The notes under the pieces: generated by a model
The model's input: only the letters and a program-made list of their open reading frames with translations
What the model was told of the DNA's origin: nothing
Database searches by the model: none
Assembly (NCBI RefSeq): GCF_009664975.1
Contig: NZ_WJXB01000002.1
Coordinates: forward strand, 682,001 to 746,000
Length of the DNA stretch: 64,000 bases
Source: Paenibacillus monticola
GTDB lineage: Bacteria; Bacillota; Bacilli; Paenibacillales; Paenibacillaceae
Direction: 5' to 3'
Made by a program: the position numbers and the translations under genes
Part shown: positions 54,714-62,502 of the stretch, piece by piece
How the letters are laid out: every line of letters starts with the position of its first letter
Position numbering within the stretch: position 1 is the stretch's first letter

Positions 54714-55898
54714 TTGCGTCTTGCCTTATTTACGGACACTTTTCTTCCGCAAACGAATGGTGTTGCCCGCACACTTTACCGCTTAACCGAGCATTTGAAC
54801 CACCGTGGCATCGAACATCTGCTGTTCACACCGAAATCGGCCCCCGTGGACAGCTATGCCGATCCGATTCGCCCCATTTCCAGCATCCCTTTTTTTCTGT
54901 ACCCTGAATGCAGGCTTGCACTGCCGAGTATGACCTCTATCCAGAACGAACTGAAGATATTCAAGCCCGACTTACTTCATCTGGCAACTCCTTTTAATAT
55001 GGGTCTTTCCGGTCTGCGTTACGCTCATAGTCGTAATCTCCCTCATGTCGTTTCCTACCACACCCATTTCGACCGTTACCTTGAATATTACCGGATGAAA
55101 AAAATGGTCCCCCTCTATTGGAAATATATGAAATGGTTCCATCGTTCCTGCGATGCTACGCTTGCACCCTCACATGAAACACTCGATTCACTGCGACTGC
55201 AAGGCTTTAGCCGGCTGAAGCTGTGGTCCAGAGGGATCGACTGTAAGCTTTATTCGCCGCAGAAGCGCAGCCTTGAGGTGCGGGAGCGTTATGGAATTAC
55301 TGCACCTCTGCTGTTGCTGTATGTAGGACGGATTGCCCCGGAAAAAGACATTTCCACCCTCACACTCACGATGCAAAAACTGCCTGAATCCATGCAATCG
55401 CAGGTTCATTGGCTGATTGTCGGCGATGGCCCCCTTCTGCCAGAACTGCGGGCACAAGCCCCAAGTAATGTTACCTTCACCGGCTACAAGCATGGTGAGG
55501 AGCTTGCGCAGCTCTATGCTTCGGCAGATCTGTTCGTCTTCCCATCCAGCACCGAAACGTTCGGCAATGTTGTCCTCGAAGCGATGGCCTCCGGTCTGCC
55601 GGTCCTTGCGGCGGACGCGGGTGGAGTAAGAGACCTGGTTGTGCCGGGTCGTACCGGCATTATGGTCGAACCCAGAAGTCCGCAAGCCTTGGTTCGCGCG
55701 ATCTGCACATGGGGTAATCAGCCTGTTCAGCTGTCAGCTATGGGACACGAGGGCCGGCGACTGGCGCTTGGCCGCTCTTGGACGAGTATTTTTGACAGGC
55801 TAATTGATGATTATAAGGAAGTAATTGAAGGCAGGCTTGCAGGTTCGGCTAGTACGACATTTATCGTGAACAGTAGATCTAACACGGTGCATCACTAA
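54714..55898 (+). CDS. Glycosyltransferase family 4 (GT-B)
   Basis: A glycosyltransferase of about 394 residues, GT-B fold. The N-terminal half starts RLALFTDTFLPQTNGVARTLYRLTEHL, with SYHTHFDRYLEYY. The C-terminal half has LLYVGRIAPEKDISTL, VHWLIVGDGPLLPELR and the sugar-nucleotide motif FPSSTETFGNVVLEAMASGLPV (E-x7-E). Relatives make mannosyl or glucosyl lipids and polymers. The start is TTG 54714, 5 nt after GGGAGGGG, rather than the ATG 36 nt upstream that lacks a ribosome site. A hairpin terminator follows. Confidence 0.9.
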   Translation: MRLALFTDTFLPQTNGVARTLYRLTEHLNHRGIEHLLFTPKSAPVDSYADPIRPISSIPFFLYPECRLALPSMTSIQNELKIFKPDLLHLATPFNMGLSGLRYAHSRNLPHVVSYHTHFDRYLEYYRMKKMVPLYWKYMKWFHRSCDATLAPSHETLDSLRLQGFSRLKLWSRGIDCKLYSPQKRSLEVRERYGITAPLLLLYVGRIAPEKDISTLTLTMQKLPESMQSQVHWLIVGDGPLLPELRAQAPSNVTFTGYKHGEELAQLYASADLFVFPSSTETFGNVVLEAMASGLPVLAADAGGVRDLVVPGRTGIMVEPRSPQALVRAICTWGNQPVQLSAMGHEGRRLALGRSWTSIFDRLIDDYKEVIEGRLAGSASTTFIVNSRSNTVHH

Positions 55899-55934
55899 AT
55901 GAATGCAAGTGGAGAAGGATCAAAGACAAAAACA

Positions 55935-55970
55935 AGCCAGTCTCCAATAACCGGAGACTGGCTGTTTTTT
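55935..55970. terminator. Terminator after the glycosyltransferase, probably shared with the proline-rich gene
   Basis: AGCCAGTCTCC pairs perfectly with GGAGACTGGCT. T runs lie on both outgoing strands, so it can end the plus-strand glycosyltransferase transcript and the minus-strand microprotein transcript. Confidence 0.85.
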
Positions 55971-56005
55971 AGCTTATACAGCTTCGAAGTGAAAGAATTA
56001 TGAAA

Positions 56006-56176
56006 CTACGGATTTTGCGGATAGATCTCAGGCAGTGGTTCCGGCGGGTTTATTTCAGGTTGGATATCAGGCTTGATCTCGGGCGGAATATTAGGTGGCT
56101 GTGACTCTGGGATCACGTCTGGCTTAACTTCAGGAACGACCTTTGGAGGAACTTCAGGCGATAAACCCTTGTTCAT
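56006..56176 (-). CDS. Proline-repeat microprotein, 56 residues
   Basis: A small gene from ATG 56176 to TAG at 56006-56008. Eighteen of its 56 residues are Pro. From residue 15 on, Pro recurs about every four residues with alternating acidic and hydrophobic spacers (PEVKPDVIPE, PPEIKPDIQPEINPPEP), giving a polyproline-like rod. A strong AGGAGG lies 9 nt before the ATG, and the terminator at 55935-55970 lies after the stop. There is no signal peptide or membrane segment. I do not recognise the family; a binding scaffold or surface/spore rod are guesses. Confidence 0.72.
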   Translation of the reverse strand: MNKGLSPEVPPKVVPEVKPDVIPESQPPNIPPEIKPDIQPEINPPEPLPEIYPQNP

Positions 56177-56257
56177 GATAGACACCTCCTCTCCCTATAT
56201 TTTAACCTGCCACTGAAAAAGTAAACATCGAATGGAATTAGCGGTGTCTAGCATTCA

Positions 56258-57181
56258 TTACAGCCGGTCAAAAGCTCTTAGAAAAAGCATGTTTTTGATG
56301 ATTATTTCTGTTTTCCACCAGTGTTCACTGATAGCAAATTCTTTGTCAAAATCGTTCCACTTCCAGGTTAAATCCCATACGCCATCAGCATTTCTTGTAG
56401 TCAGTAGGTAATCAAGTTCTTCACTGACCAGCGCCTTATTCTCTTCATAGAGTGAGCTATCTGGCGAATTAATAAATGTAGAAGGTCGGCAACTATACCC
56501 ATGCCACTCCTCTGAGTCACGTTGAATCCGTTGAGTGATCTGTTGGTTCACCTCTTCCCGTACTTTTGTGAACAGCAAGTGGTTTTGTAGATTCGCTTTC
56601 TCAATAGAATTCACCATGGCCACCAGACACTTAAGCGGGTGCATTTCAAGCTCGGGATTATGTAGAAATAATTCAACCAGTTCCTCTGCAATGCTCATTC
56701 CTAGTTCATAGAGTCTGCTGTCTCTTTCTGCAAATTCCAGAATAAAACCTGCTATAATGGCTGTTGGATTATACTCACTGCGGCTAGTACTTGATGATTC
56801 TGTATGCCACCAAGGAGCGTGTGGATACTCATTATTAGAGGGTACCGTATGATTCCATCTTCGATGCACAAATTCAGCACCACTATCCAAGTAATTTAGA
56901 ATCCCCAGTACAAGAGGATGTTGTTTGTTTTTAAAATTGATTTCGGTCAACTTTTCGATGGCTGTAGTTGTTTGAATAGGCGTAGAGTTTGGGTTCCATG
57001 AATCCGCCTCCAGAGCATGACCAAAACCACCGTCCTCATTCTGATAGCTAGACAAAGCTTCTACTATATCCATCTGGCTACCCTTCTCAAAATGATATTT
57101 CCAACTCGCTAAGTCTACAGGGCGGGCATTACGATACACCTGCTTACTTATCCTCTCAAAATCCGCTTTTGATAAATTCAC
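56258..57181 (-). CDS. Unknown protein with alpha/alpha-toroid (prenyltransferase-like) repeats
   Basis: A 307-residue soluble protein I cannot name. The sequence is helical with Gly/Asp/Trp turn motifs (SSYQNEDGGFGHALEAD, TRNADGVWDLTWKW, ISEHWWKTEII) like the repeats of terpene cyclase/prenyltransferase toroids. The DxDD cyclase motif is not seen. There is no signal peptide or membrane segment. It lies between the proline-repeat gene and the DUF2798 gene on the same strand but with separate spacing, so no operon can be asserted. Confidence 0.75.
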   Translation of the reverse strand: MNLSKADFERISKQVYRNARPVDLASWKYHFEKGSQMDIVEALSSYQNEDGGFGHALEADSWNPNSTPIQTTTAIEKLTEINFKNKQHPLVLGILNYLDSGAEFVHRRWNHTVPSNNEYPHAPWWHTESSSTSRSEYNPTAIIAGFILEFAERDSRLYELGMSIAEELVELFLHNPELEMHPLKCLVAMVNSIEKANLQNHLLFTKVREEVNQQITQRIQRDSEEWHGYSCRPSTFINSPDSSLYEENKALVSEELDYLLTTRNADGVWDLTWKWNDFDKEFAISEHWWKTEIIIKNMLFLRAFDRL

Positions 57182-57257
57182 CTATTATCCCTCCAGCAGC
57201 AATGTTTAGTCCTCATAGCCATTAAATCATAAAGGGTAGGCCCAGACTAGTTTGATT

Positions 57258-57722
57258 TCAGACAGGTGCCGCAGCCGGTATAATCTTAATAAAAATAAAT
57301 CGTGTGAGCGGCCCCACCAGAATTAGCTGCAGCGGCAACGCACAGATGAAGTTTTTGCCCAGAGCTGACAGATAGGCCATAGGCAATTCTGCAGTAAAGC
57401 CTACATGGAGCACCGCACCATAAAAGGACATCAACACCACCATGCCCATAACCATAAAAGAGGAAATAAGCAGAATCTTTTTGAGCAGCGGATCAGACGC
57501 TTTTGTCAGTTTACTTACAATCCGCTTGGCAACTTTACCGACAACAAATACATCTAAGATTAGAGCAATGATAAATGCGGGCACGTAGCCGATGATCACA
57601 TGTTGTATCCATGTCCCAGACCAGCCCTCGAGTAAAATCACATTATAAATACACATTCCCAAAACCATTAAAGCACACATAATCAGCGTAAATATGAATC
57701 CTTCTCTTTTGTTTCTCCCCAT
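57258..57722 (-). CDS. DUF2798-like integral membrane protein
   Basis: A 154-residue protein with four hydrophobic helices (FIFTLIMCALMVLGMCIYNV, IIGYVPAFIIALILDVFVVG, ILLISSFMVMGMVVLMSFYGA, FICALPLQLILVGPLTRFIF) in the layout of DUF2798 proteins, whose role is unknown. AAGGAG stands 8 nt before ATG 57722 (and only 1-2 nt from an earlier ATG), so 57722 is preferred. A MarR-type regulator diverges from it. The shared palindrome overlaps the -35 boxes, and a second degenerate box overlaps this gene's -10. Confidence 0.82.
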   Translation of the reverse strand: MGRNKREGFIFTLIMCALMVLGMCIYNVILLEGWSGTWIQHVIIGYVPAFIIALILDVFVVGKVAKRIVSKLTKASDPLLKKILLISSFMVMGMVVLMSFYGAVLHVGFTAELPMAYLSALGKNFICALPLQLILVGPLTRFIFIKIIPAAAPV

Positions 57723-57747
57723 GTTCATACTCCTTATATTCTCTATT

Positions 57748-57762
57748 GTCCACTCGGTTTAC
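57748..57762. promoter_or_regulatory. Degenerate second MarR-like box over the DUF2798 -10
   Basis: Minus-strand GTAAACCGAGTGGAC matches 11 of 15 bases of the perfect palindrome at 57785-57799. Confidence 0.45.
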
Positions 57763-57789
57763 AATATCACGCACCTTTTTTAAAGTCAA
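57761..57789 (-). promoter_or_regulatory. Sigma-A promoter of the DUF2798 gene
   Basis: Minus strand reads TTGACT, 17 nt, TATTGT, with the -35 inside the palindrome at 57785-57799. Confidence 0.65.
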
Positions 57790-57799
57790 CCAGGTTGAC
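57785..57799. promoter_or_regulatory. Palindromic operator shared by divergent marR-like and DUF2798 promoters
   Basis: GTCAACCAGGTTGAC has perfect 7-bp arms around one base and supplies most of the -35 hexamers on both strands. One dimer would therefore repress both promoters. Confidence 0.7.
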
Positions 57800-57822
57800 A
57801 ATATCCACAATTAATTTATACT
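57795..57822 (+). promoter_or_regulatory. Sigma-A promoter of the MarR-family gene
   Basis: TTGACA, 16 nt, TATACT, 33 nt before the start at 57855. The -35 lies inside the palindrome. Confidence 0.65.
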
Positions 57823-57854
57823 ATGTAGAATGCCTATTATGCGGGAGTGTATAG

Positions 57855-58277
57855 ATGAATATAAATTTACAAGATATGAACCTGATTGATTTACTTAGCG
57901 AAAAACATCTGGCTTTACGAAAAAGAGTGACCCAGATGGACCCGGATAATATTAATAAAACAGAGTCCCATATTCTCGCGGTTCTTAAAATCCATACCAT
58001 GCTCTCCATCTCGGAAATAAGCAGAATTATTGGTATCTCGCGACAAGGAACACATAAAAGTATTCAGGGCCTGTTGTCACATGGTTATGTAGAAACTGCA
58101 GAGGTTGCTGGAAATCAGCGCGATAAACATATCGTTCTAAGTCCTAATGGAGTAGAGTGCAATCGAAAGATACTGGTTATCAAAAAGCAATTAGAGCAGC
58201 AAATCATCAGTAAGTTGGGGCATAAGAATGTAGAGCTGATTAAAACTCTTTTGAAAGAGGACTGGCTGGATGTTTAG
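57855..58277 (+). CDS. MarR-family transcriptional regulator
   Basis: A 140-residue winged-helix regulator. The recognition region is LSISEISRIIGISRQGTHKSIQGLLSHGYVETAEVAGNQRDKHIVLSPNG (about 50-100), between N- and C-terminal dimerisation helices. It is divergent from the DUF2798 membrane-protein gene. Autoregulation and repression of that gene are inferred from the shared palindrome. GGGAGTG lies upstream of ATG 57855. Confidence 0.88.
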   Translation: MNINLQDMNLIDLLSEKHLALRKRVTQMDPDNINKTESHILAVLKIHTMLSISEISRIIGISRQGTHKSIQGLLSHGYVETAEVAGNQRDKHIVLSPNGVECNRKILVIKKQLEQQIISKLGHKNVELIKTLLKEDWLDV

Positions 58278-58348
58278 CGGGAGTTACAGAACTTAACAGC
58301 CTTTCTCAAGAAGAACCGGCTTTGCTGTGCTTAATATGGGCGTTGAAC

Positions 58349-58400
58349 AAAAAAAGACCCGCATGAGGTTCCTTTTCTCAAAGGTTCCTAAACGAGTCTT
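58349..58400 (-). terminator. Terminator of the SLH/ice-binding-like gene
   Basis: AAGACTCG pairs with CGGGTCTT (one T-G pair), with inner AGG/CCT and CCTTT/AAAGG helices, then seven T on the minus strand. Confidence 0.7.
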
Positions 58401-58421
58401 GTTCTTTGTTCAATACAAAAG

Positions 58422-60158
58422 TTAGTTAGGTTTAGTAACTGTACTCTGATCCAAAGTGACTGCAGTCCGGGCCAACAGTCGGCCATTGATTGAGGCTCCG
58501 GTGGCCAAGCTAATATTAGTCATGCTTATTACGTTGCCCTCAAAATGCGCATTCGTTCCAAGTGCAACGGTAGATGCTGATTGCCAAAAGATATTTTTGG
58601 CTAGTACACCACCAGTCAGAATAACTTTGGTTCCACTAGCCTGGCTAATTCCTCCAGCAACTTGGAAGACAAACACAGAATTTGCGTCACCATGGAGAGT
58701 AACATCCGTATTGATCATAACGTTGGTACCCCACTTATAAACACCAGCTGTAAGTGTCTTACCGCTGAGGTCTCCGCTATACAGCTCGCTGTAATTGATC
58801 GCTCTTCCAGCAGCATCAGTGTATGCGGTCTTCAAGTCGTTTATCGCTGTAGTAAGATAATTAGGAGTCGGAGCGGCATAGCTTGCAGCATATATATTTC
58901 CGATAACTTGAACGGATTTCGCGAAATTATTACTACCATCTAGTGTCATAGAAAATCCAGTGATCGCCGTAGCATCTATTGGGCTAACTCCTATATCACC
59001 CGTTATGACGGACCCAGGTATAGTAGAGATACCTGCTTCAGACAAGATCGCAAAATTCCCAGCCAAACCAAGTTCAACTGCATCAGGCATTAAACTAGGA
59101 GTTGCACTTACGATATTTGAGTATATGCTTACTAACTCTGTATTAGCGGCCGTTACTTTGAAATAATACAAAGTTCCATTCGTTAACCCAGTCACATCAT
59201 AAGCAGCTGTCGTTACTACACCCGGAGTGCTAATTAACTGATAGGTTATAGCATCCGAGGATTGATACACATTATAATATGTAGCTGCTGTAACAGAGTC
59301 CCAACCTAAATTAATATGTTTGTCTCCTGCCGTTGCTACAACATTGATTGGTGCGGCAAGTGTAGTTATAGGCGTAGGCGTTGGGTAGAATATCCCCGTT
59401 CCGTTTCCCGTTGTTGCCGTTGGTGATGGTGTTGCGGTTGGAGCTACCGTTGGAGCAACAGTTACTGTTGGAGCAGCAGTTGCCGTTGGAGCAAGTGTTC
59501 CAGCCGGCGCAGTTCCCGTCGGTGATCCCGATCCCGCTAAGAAGGCCATACCACGATCGAGCACCACTACTGCTTCTGCACGGGTGATTGAATTCGTTGG
59601 TTTAAAGCTATGGTCTGCTGCATACCCATTCAGTATATTACTGGTTGCTGCTGCATCAACTGCACCTTTTGCCCAAGTAGCAATTAGGCCCGAATCCTGA
59701 AATGATGCTTCAGAACCAGCGGTTGTTGGCAGGCCTAGCAACCTAGCAATGATCACAGCAACTTCCTGTCTGCTGATGGGTTTACTCACCCCAATGGTTC
59801 CATTCTCATATCCCGTTATATATCCTGCTTTAACTGCTTTGGCAACTTCAACATACGCCCAGTTGCCTGGAGCTACATCGCTGAATGAAATCGCTGCTTC
59901 TGCACTAAAGCCAAAAGAACGGTTAACCAAAGCCATAAATTCCGCTCTAGTTATTGTATTGTTCGGTTTAAAGCTGCCATCTTCATATCCTTTAATGAAG
60001 CCTTTGTCTATCCATTTACTGATTTGACTTTCCGCCCAATGCCCCTTTATATCTGCTTTTGATGGAGCAGTAGCAGCAAAGGCTGAACTCAGTGAAAGTA
60101 ATACCATACTTACGATTAAAAAAGATGATAAGAGCCTTCGAAATGATTGATTTTTCAT
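58422..60158 (-). CDS. SLH-anchored protein with Fn3 and DUF3494 (ice-binding-like) domains
   Basis: A 578-residue surface protein. The signal peptide (about 1-28) ends AFAAT. Three SLH repeats occupy about 33-205 (IKGHWAESQISKWIDKGFIKGYEDGSFKPNNTITRAEF and two more). A Thr/Ala/Pro linker (about 215-265) and a fibronectin-III domain (about 268-352) follow. The last 220 residues match the DUF3494 beta-solenoid fold, which in some proteins binds ice and in many acts as an adhesin. AGGGGG lies 7 nt before the ATG. It is wall-bound at the opposite end from the usual C-terminal SLH arrangement. Confidence 0.9.
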   Translation of the reverse strand: MKNQSFRRLLSSFLIVSMVLLSLSSAFAATAPSKADIKGHWAESQISKWIDKGFIKGYEDGSFKPNNTITRAEFMALVNRSFGFSAEAAISFSDVAPGNWAYVEVAKAVKAGYITGYENGTIGVSKPISRQEVAVIIARLLGLPTTAGSEASFQDSGLIATWAKGAVDAAATSNILNGYAADHSFKPTNSITRAEAVVVLDRGMAFLAGSGSPTGTAPAGTLAPTATAAPTVTVAPTVAPTATPSPTATTGNGTGIFYPTPTPITTLAAPINVVATAGDKHINLGWDSVTAATYYNVYQSSDAITYQLISTPGVVTTAAYDVTGLTNGTLYYFKVTAANTELVSIYSNIVSATPSLMPDAVELGLAGNFAILSEAGISTIPGSVITGDIGVSPIDATAITGFSMTLDGSNNFAKSVQVIGNIYAASYAAPTPNYLTTAINDLKTAYTDAAGRAINYSELYSGDLSGKTLTAGVYKWGTNVMINTDVTLHGDANSVFVFQVAGGISQASGTKVILTGGVLAKNIFWQSASTVALGTNAHFEGNVISMTNISLATGASINGRLLARTAVTLDQSTVTKPN

Positions 60159-60287
60159 GATTTTCCCCCTGATGATTTTGCTTTTTCAGCTGTAGAGACA
60201 ATAGACCCTACATAAGAACGTAGAAATTTGTAGGGAAAACGTATTGTTCTTCAATCATCATTAACCAAATTTAGGACTTTTGAACCT

Positions 60288-62261
60288 TTATTGAACTTTC
60301 TTTAAAGCACTACTGGCTGCATCTTCGCCACCAAGACGACCTGATGTGAAGGAGTAACCAATGCCAACTCCATTTCCGACATAAGTATCATTAAATAACA
60401 CACCTTCAGATTCGAGACCTACAGCATATAGACCATTAATAGGTACCCGCTTGTCATTAAGTACCTGAAATTTGGTATTGACTAACAATCCGCCCACAGA
60501 TCCCAAGTTATTGATCTCCGCAATAATTGCATAATAAGGTCCTTCAGTGCCCATGGGAATTAGATAATCTGCTGCTTTACCAAATTCAGTATCCACACCC
60601 GTTTTCGTCGCTTCCTGATATTTATCATAAGTTTCCTTGAAAATTTCAGCATCCATGCCTGCATTTTTGGCTAATTCCTCAATCGTATTCCCCTTGTATC
60701 CATCACCGTTTTCAACCATCGCTTCAAATACTTGATCTGCATTTTTCCATGGATTCTCCAAGGTAAATTGATCTGCAAATTCAGCATAGAATTCTGGAGG
60801 CATACCTGGAAGGCTTGGAGACTTCACTCCACTCATCCCTTTAGCCGTCAATGAATTGAGTTGTGATTTCGAAACAATAACTAAATGATAGGCACCGTTA
60901 AATGCGCTAGTATTAGCCGCTGCTACAGACGTTAGTGTTGCTGCTTCATCTCTAAATCTTGCCCCTGAAGAGCCCACATTCATGAAATTTGGAAGATATG
61001 TCAGCATCAATGGATAACTTGCTTCGAACGGTTCGTACTTTGTTTTTAACTTTTTTGTTGCTCTGGCTAAGGTTTGGTGCAACATTTGTCCGCCAAAATT
61101 GTCAGGGACCTTTGCTCCAGCTTCCCAGGACATTTTCAAACCTTCTCCTACATTTTGGCCCAATCCTCCATTAATCCCTTCGAAACCAAAGCTCTCCTTA
61201 ACCATTTCTGCGTTAGCCGCATAACCGCCCGTTGCCATAACGATACTCTTTGCTGTGATTTCCAGTGTTGTGCCATCCAGTTTTTCCGCCGACACACCGG
61301 TAACATCACCGGCTTCATTCGTGATCAGCTTTTTGGCAGTAGTTTCAGTAATGACCTGACCACCATTTTTTTCAACAGATTCGGCCAGCATTTTACGCAA
61401 TGTGACTTCACGAGTTTCATAGGCTGGCAGTACATGCAATTGCTCTCCAGCGAAGTTGAGGAAGCTTGTAATATAGCCTTTTTTAGTCAACCAGTCATAG
61501 GTTTCTCCTGATTTGGTGACATATTGTCGTATTGCCGCTGCGTCTACTCGCCAGTGATTATTGACAATCCAATCCGAAATTTCTTTTTCCACATTCACTT
61601 TCACTCCATTTTCGGTAGCCGCAGAAGAGTTATAGAACTTCCCTGCCCACGATAAATTACTCGCCCCACCGATAGTGGCTGTCTTTTCGATGATGATCAC
61701 TTTCGCACCTTTATCAGCTGCGGTAACGGCTGCAGACACTCCCGAGGCTCCAGCACCTACTACAACAACGTCAGCTTCCAGCTTTTCCGTCTTCCCCTCG
61801 CCAGCTTTCTTAACACCGCCTGCCTTTAAGGCTACCACATCACCGCCCCCTTGCTTCACAGCGGTTTCAACCGCTTCCATCATAGCCGTGCTAGTAAGAC
61901 TCGCACCACTGACAGCGTCAATAGCCAAGGTTTGTCCGTCCAAAATTTGCTTCTTTATTTGTTCAAGCGCAGCACCACCGATGCCGCTTGTTTCCTGGCT
62001 GACAATCTTAATATCGCTAATCTCATGTTCACCAAGCGTCACTTCAACCTTGATAACCCCTTCTTTACCTTGTGCTTCGCCAGTATACGTACCAGCTGTA
62101 AAGGATAAGGCATCTGCTGCCGGTTTATCTGTCGGTTCCGATGTTTCTGCTGCAGTATCATTAACATTGTTAGTACCGTTACATCCACTCAGCATGGATA
62201 CCATCAACAACAGACAAATAGAGAACATGAGTATTTTGTTGGCATTATTCTTCTTACGCAT
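60288..62261 (-). CDS. Exported FAD/FMN-binding fumarate-reductase-type flavoprotein (lipoprotein)
   Basis: A 657-residue extracellular reductase. The lipobox LSGC (about residue 27) marks a lipid-anchored protein. An FMN-binding domain (about 55-140) carries DAVSGAS, a flavinylation-type motif with Ser as acceptor. The FAD domain (about 165-655) starts VVVVGAGASGVSAAVTAADKGAKVIIIEK and resembles fumarate and urocanate reductases. It would accept electrons from the extracellular electron-transfer chain and reduce an unknown substrate such as fumarate, urocanate or a cinnamate. ApbE, needed to attach FMN, is not in this window. AGGGGG precedes the ATG. The promoter is MerR-type. Confidence 0.9.
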   Translation of the reverse strand: MRKKNNANKILMFSICLLLMVSMLSGCNGTNNVNDTAAETSEPTDKPAADALSFTAGTYTGEAQGKEGVIKVEVTLGEHEISDIKIVSQETSGIGGAALEQIKKQILDGQTLAIDAVSGASLTSTAMMEAVETAVKQGGGDVVALKAGGVKKAGEGKTEKLEADVVVVGAGASGVSAAVTAADKGAKVIIIEKTATIGGASNLSWAGKFYNSSAATENGVKVNVEKEISDWIVNNHWRVDAAAIRQYVTKSGETYDWLTKKGYITSFLNFAGEQLHVLPAYETREVTLRKMLAESVEKNGGQVITETTAKKLITNEAGDVTGVSAEKLDGTTLEITAKSIVMATGGYAANAEMVKESFGFEGINGGLGQNVGEGLKMSWEAGAKVPDNFGGQMLHQTLARATKKLKTKYEPFEASYPLMLTYLPNFMNVGSSGARFRDEAATLTSVAAANTSAFNGAYHLVIVSKSQLNSLTAKGMSGVKSPSLPGMPPEFYAEFADQFTLENPWKNADQVFEAMVENGDGYKGNTIEELAKNAGMDAEIFKETYDKYQEATKTGVDTEFGKAADYLIPMGTEGPYYAIIAEINNLGSVGGLLVNTKFQVLNDKRVPINGLYAVGLESEGVLFNDTYVGNGVGIGYSFTSGRLGGEDAASSALKKVQ

Positions 62262-62368
62262 TCTTTTTTTCCCCCTGTTTATAATATAGCTATAACCTGT
62301 TGATTACGTGAACATTTTCACAATATTCAGCGTACTCCCTCAACATTAATAAATAGGCTATACGCTGC

Positions 62369-62399
62369 AGTATAAACATTGGTGCAACACCAATGTCAA
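62369..62399 (-). promoter_or_regulatory. MerR-type promoter of the flavin reductase gene (19-bp spacer)
   Basis: Minus strand reads TTGACA, 19 nt, TATACT. A perfect dyad with 9-bp arms and a 3-nt centre (62376-62396; half-site ACATTGGTG) fills the spacer. Start codon about 100 nt downstream. The dyad differs from the one at 53508-53525, and no MerR gene is adjacent. Confidence 0.75.
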
Positions 62400-62434
62400 T
62401 GCACAATTATTGGCCCGCACCAAGTTGCTGGAAC

Positions 62435-62478
62435 AAGAACAGCCCATTCCATGATTGCTTATGGAATGGGCTGTTCTT
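62435..62478 (-). terminator. Terminator of the GH8 gene
   Basis: A perfect 18-bp stem (62435-62452 with 62461-62478), 25 nt past the stop. Confidence 0.85.
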
Positions 62479-62502
62479 TGTAACTCAACTTTGAACTATA
62501 AC

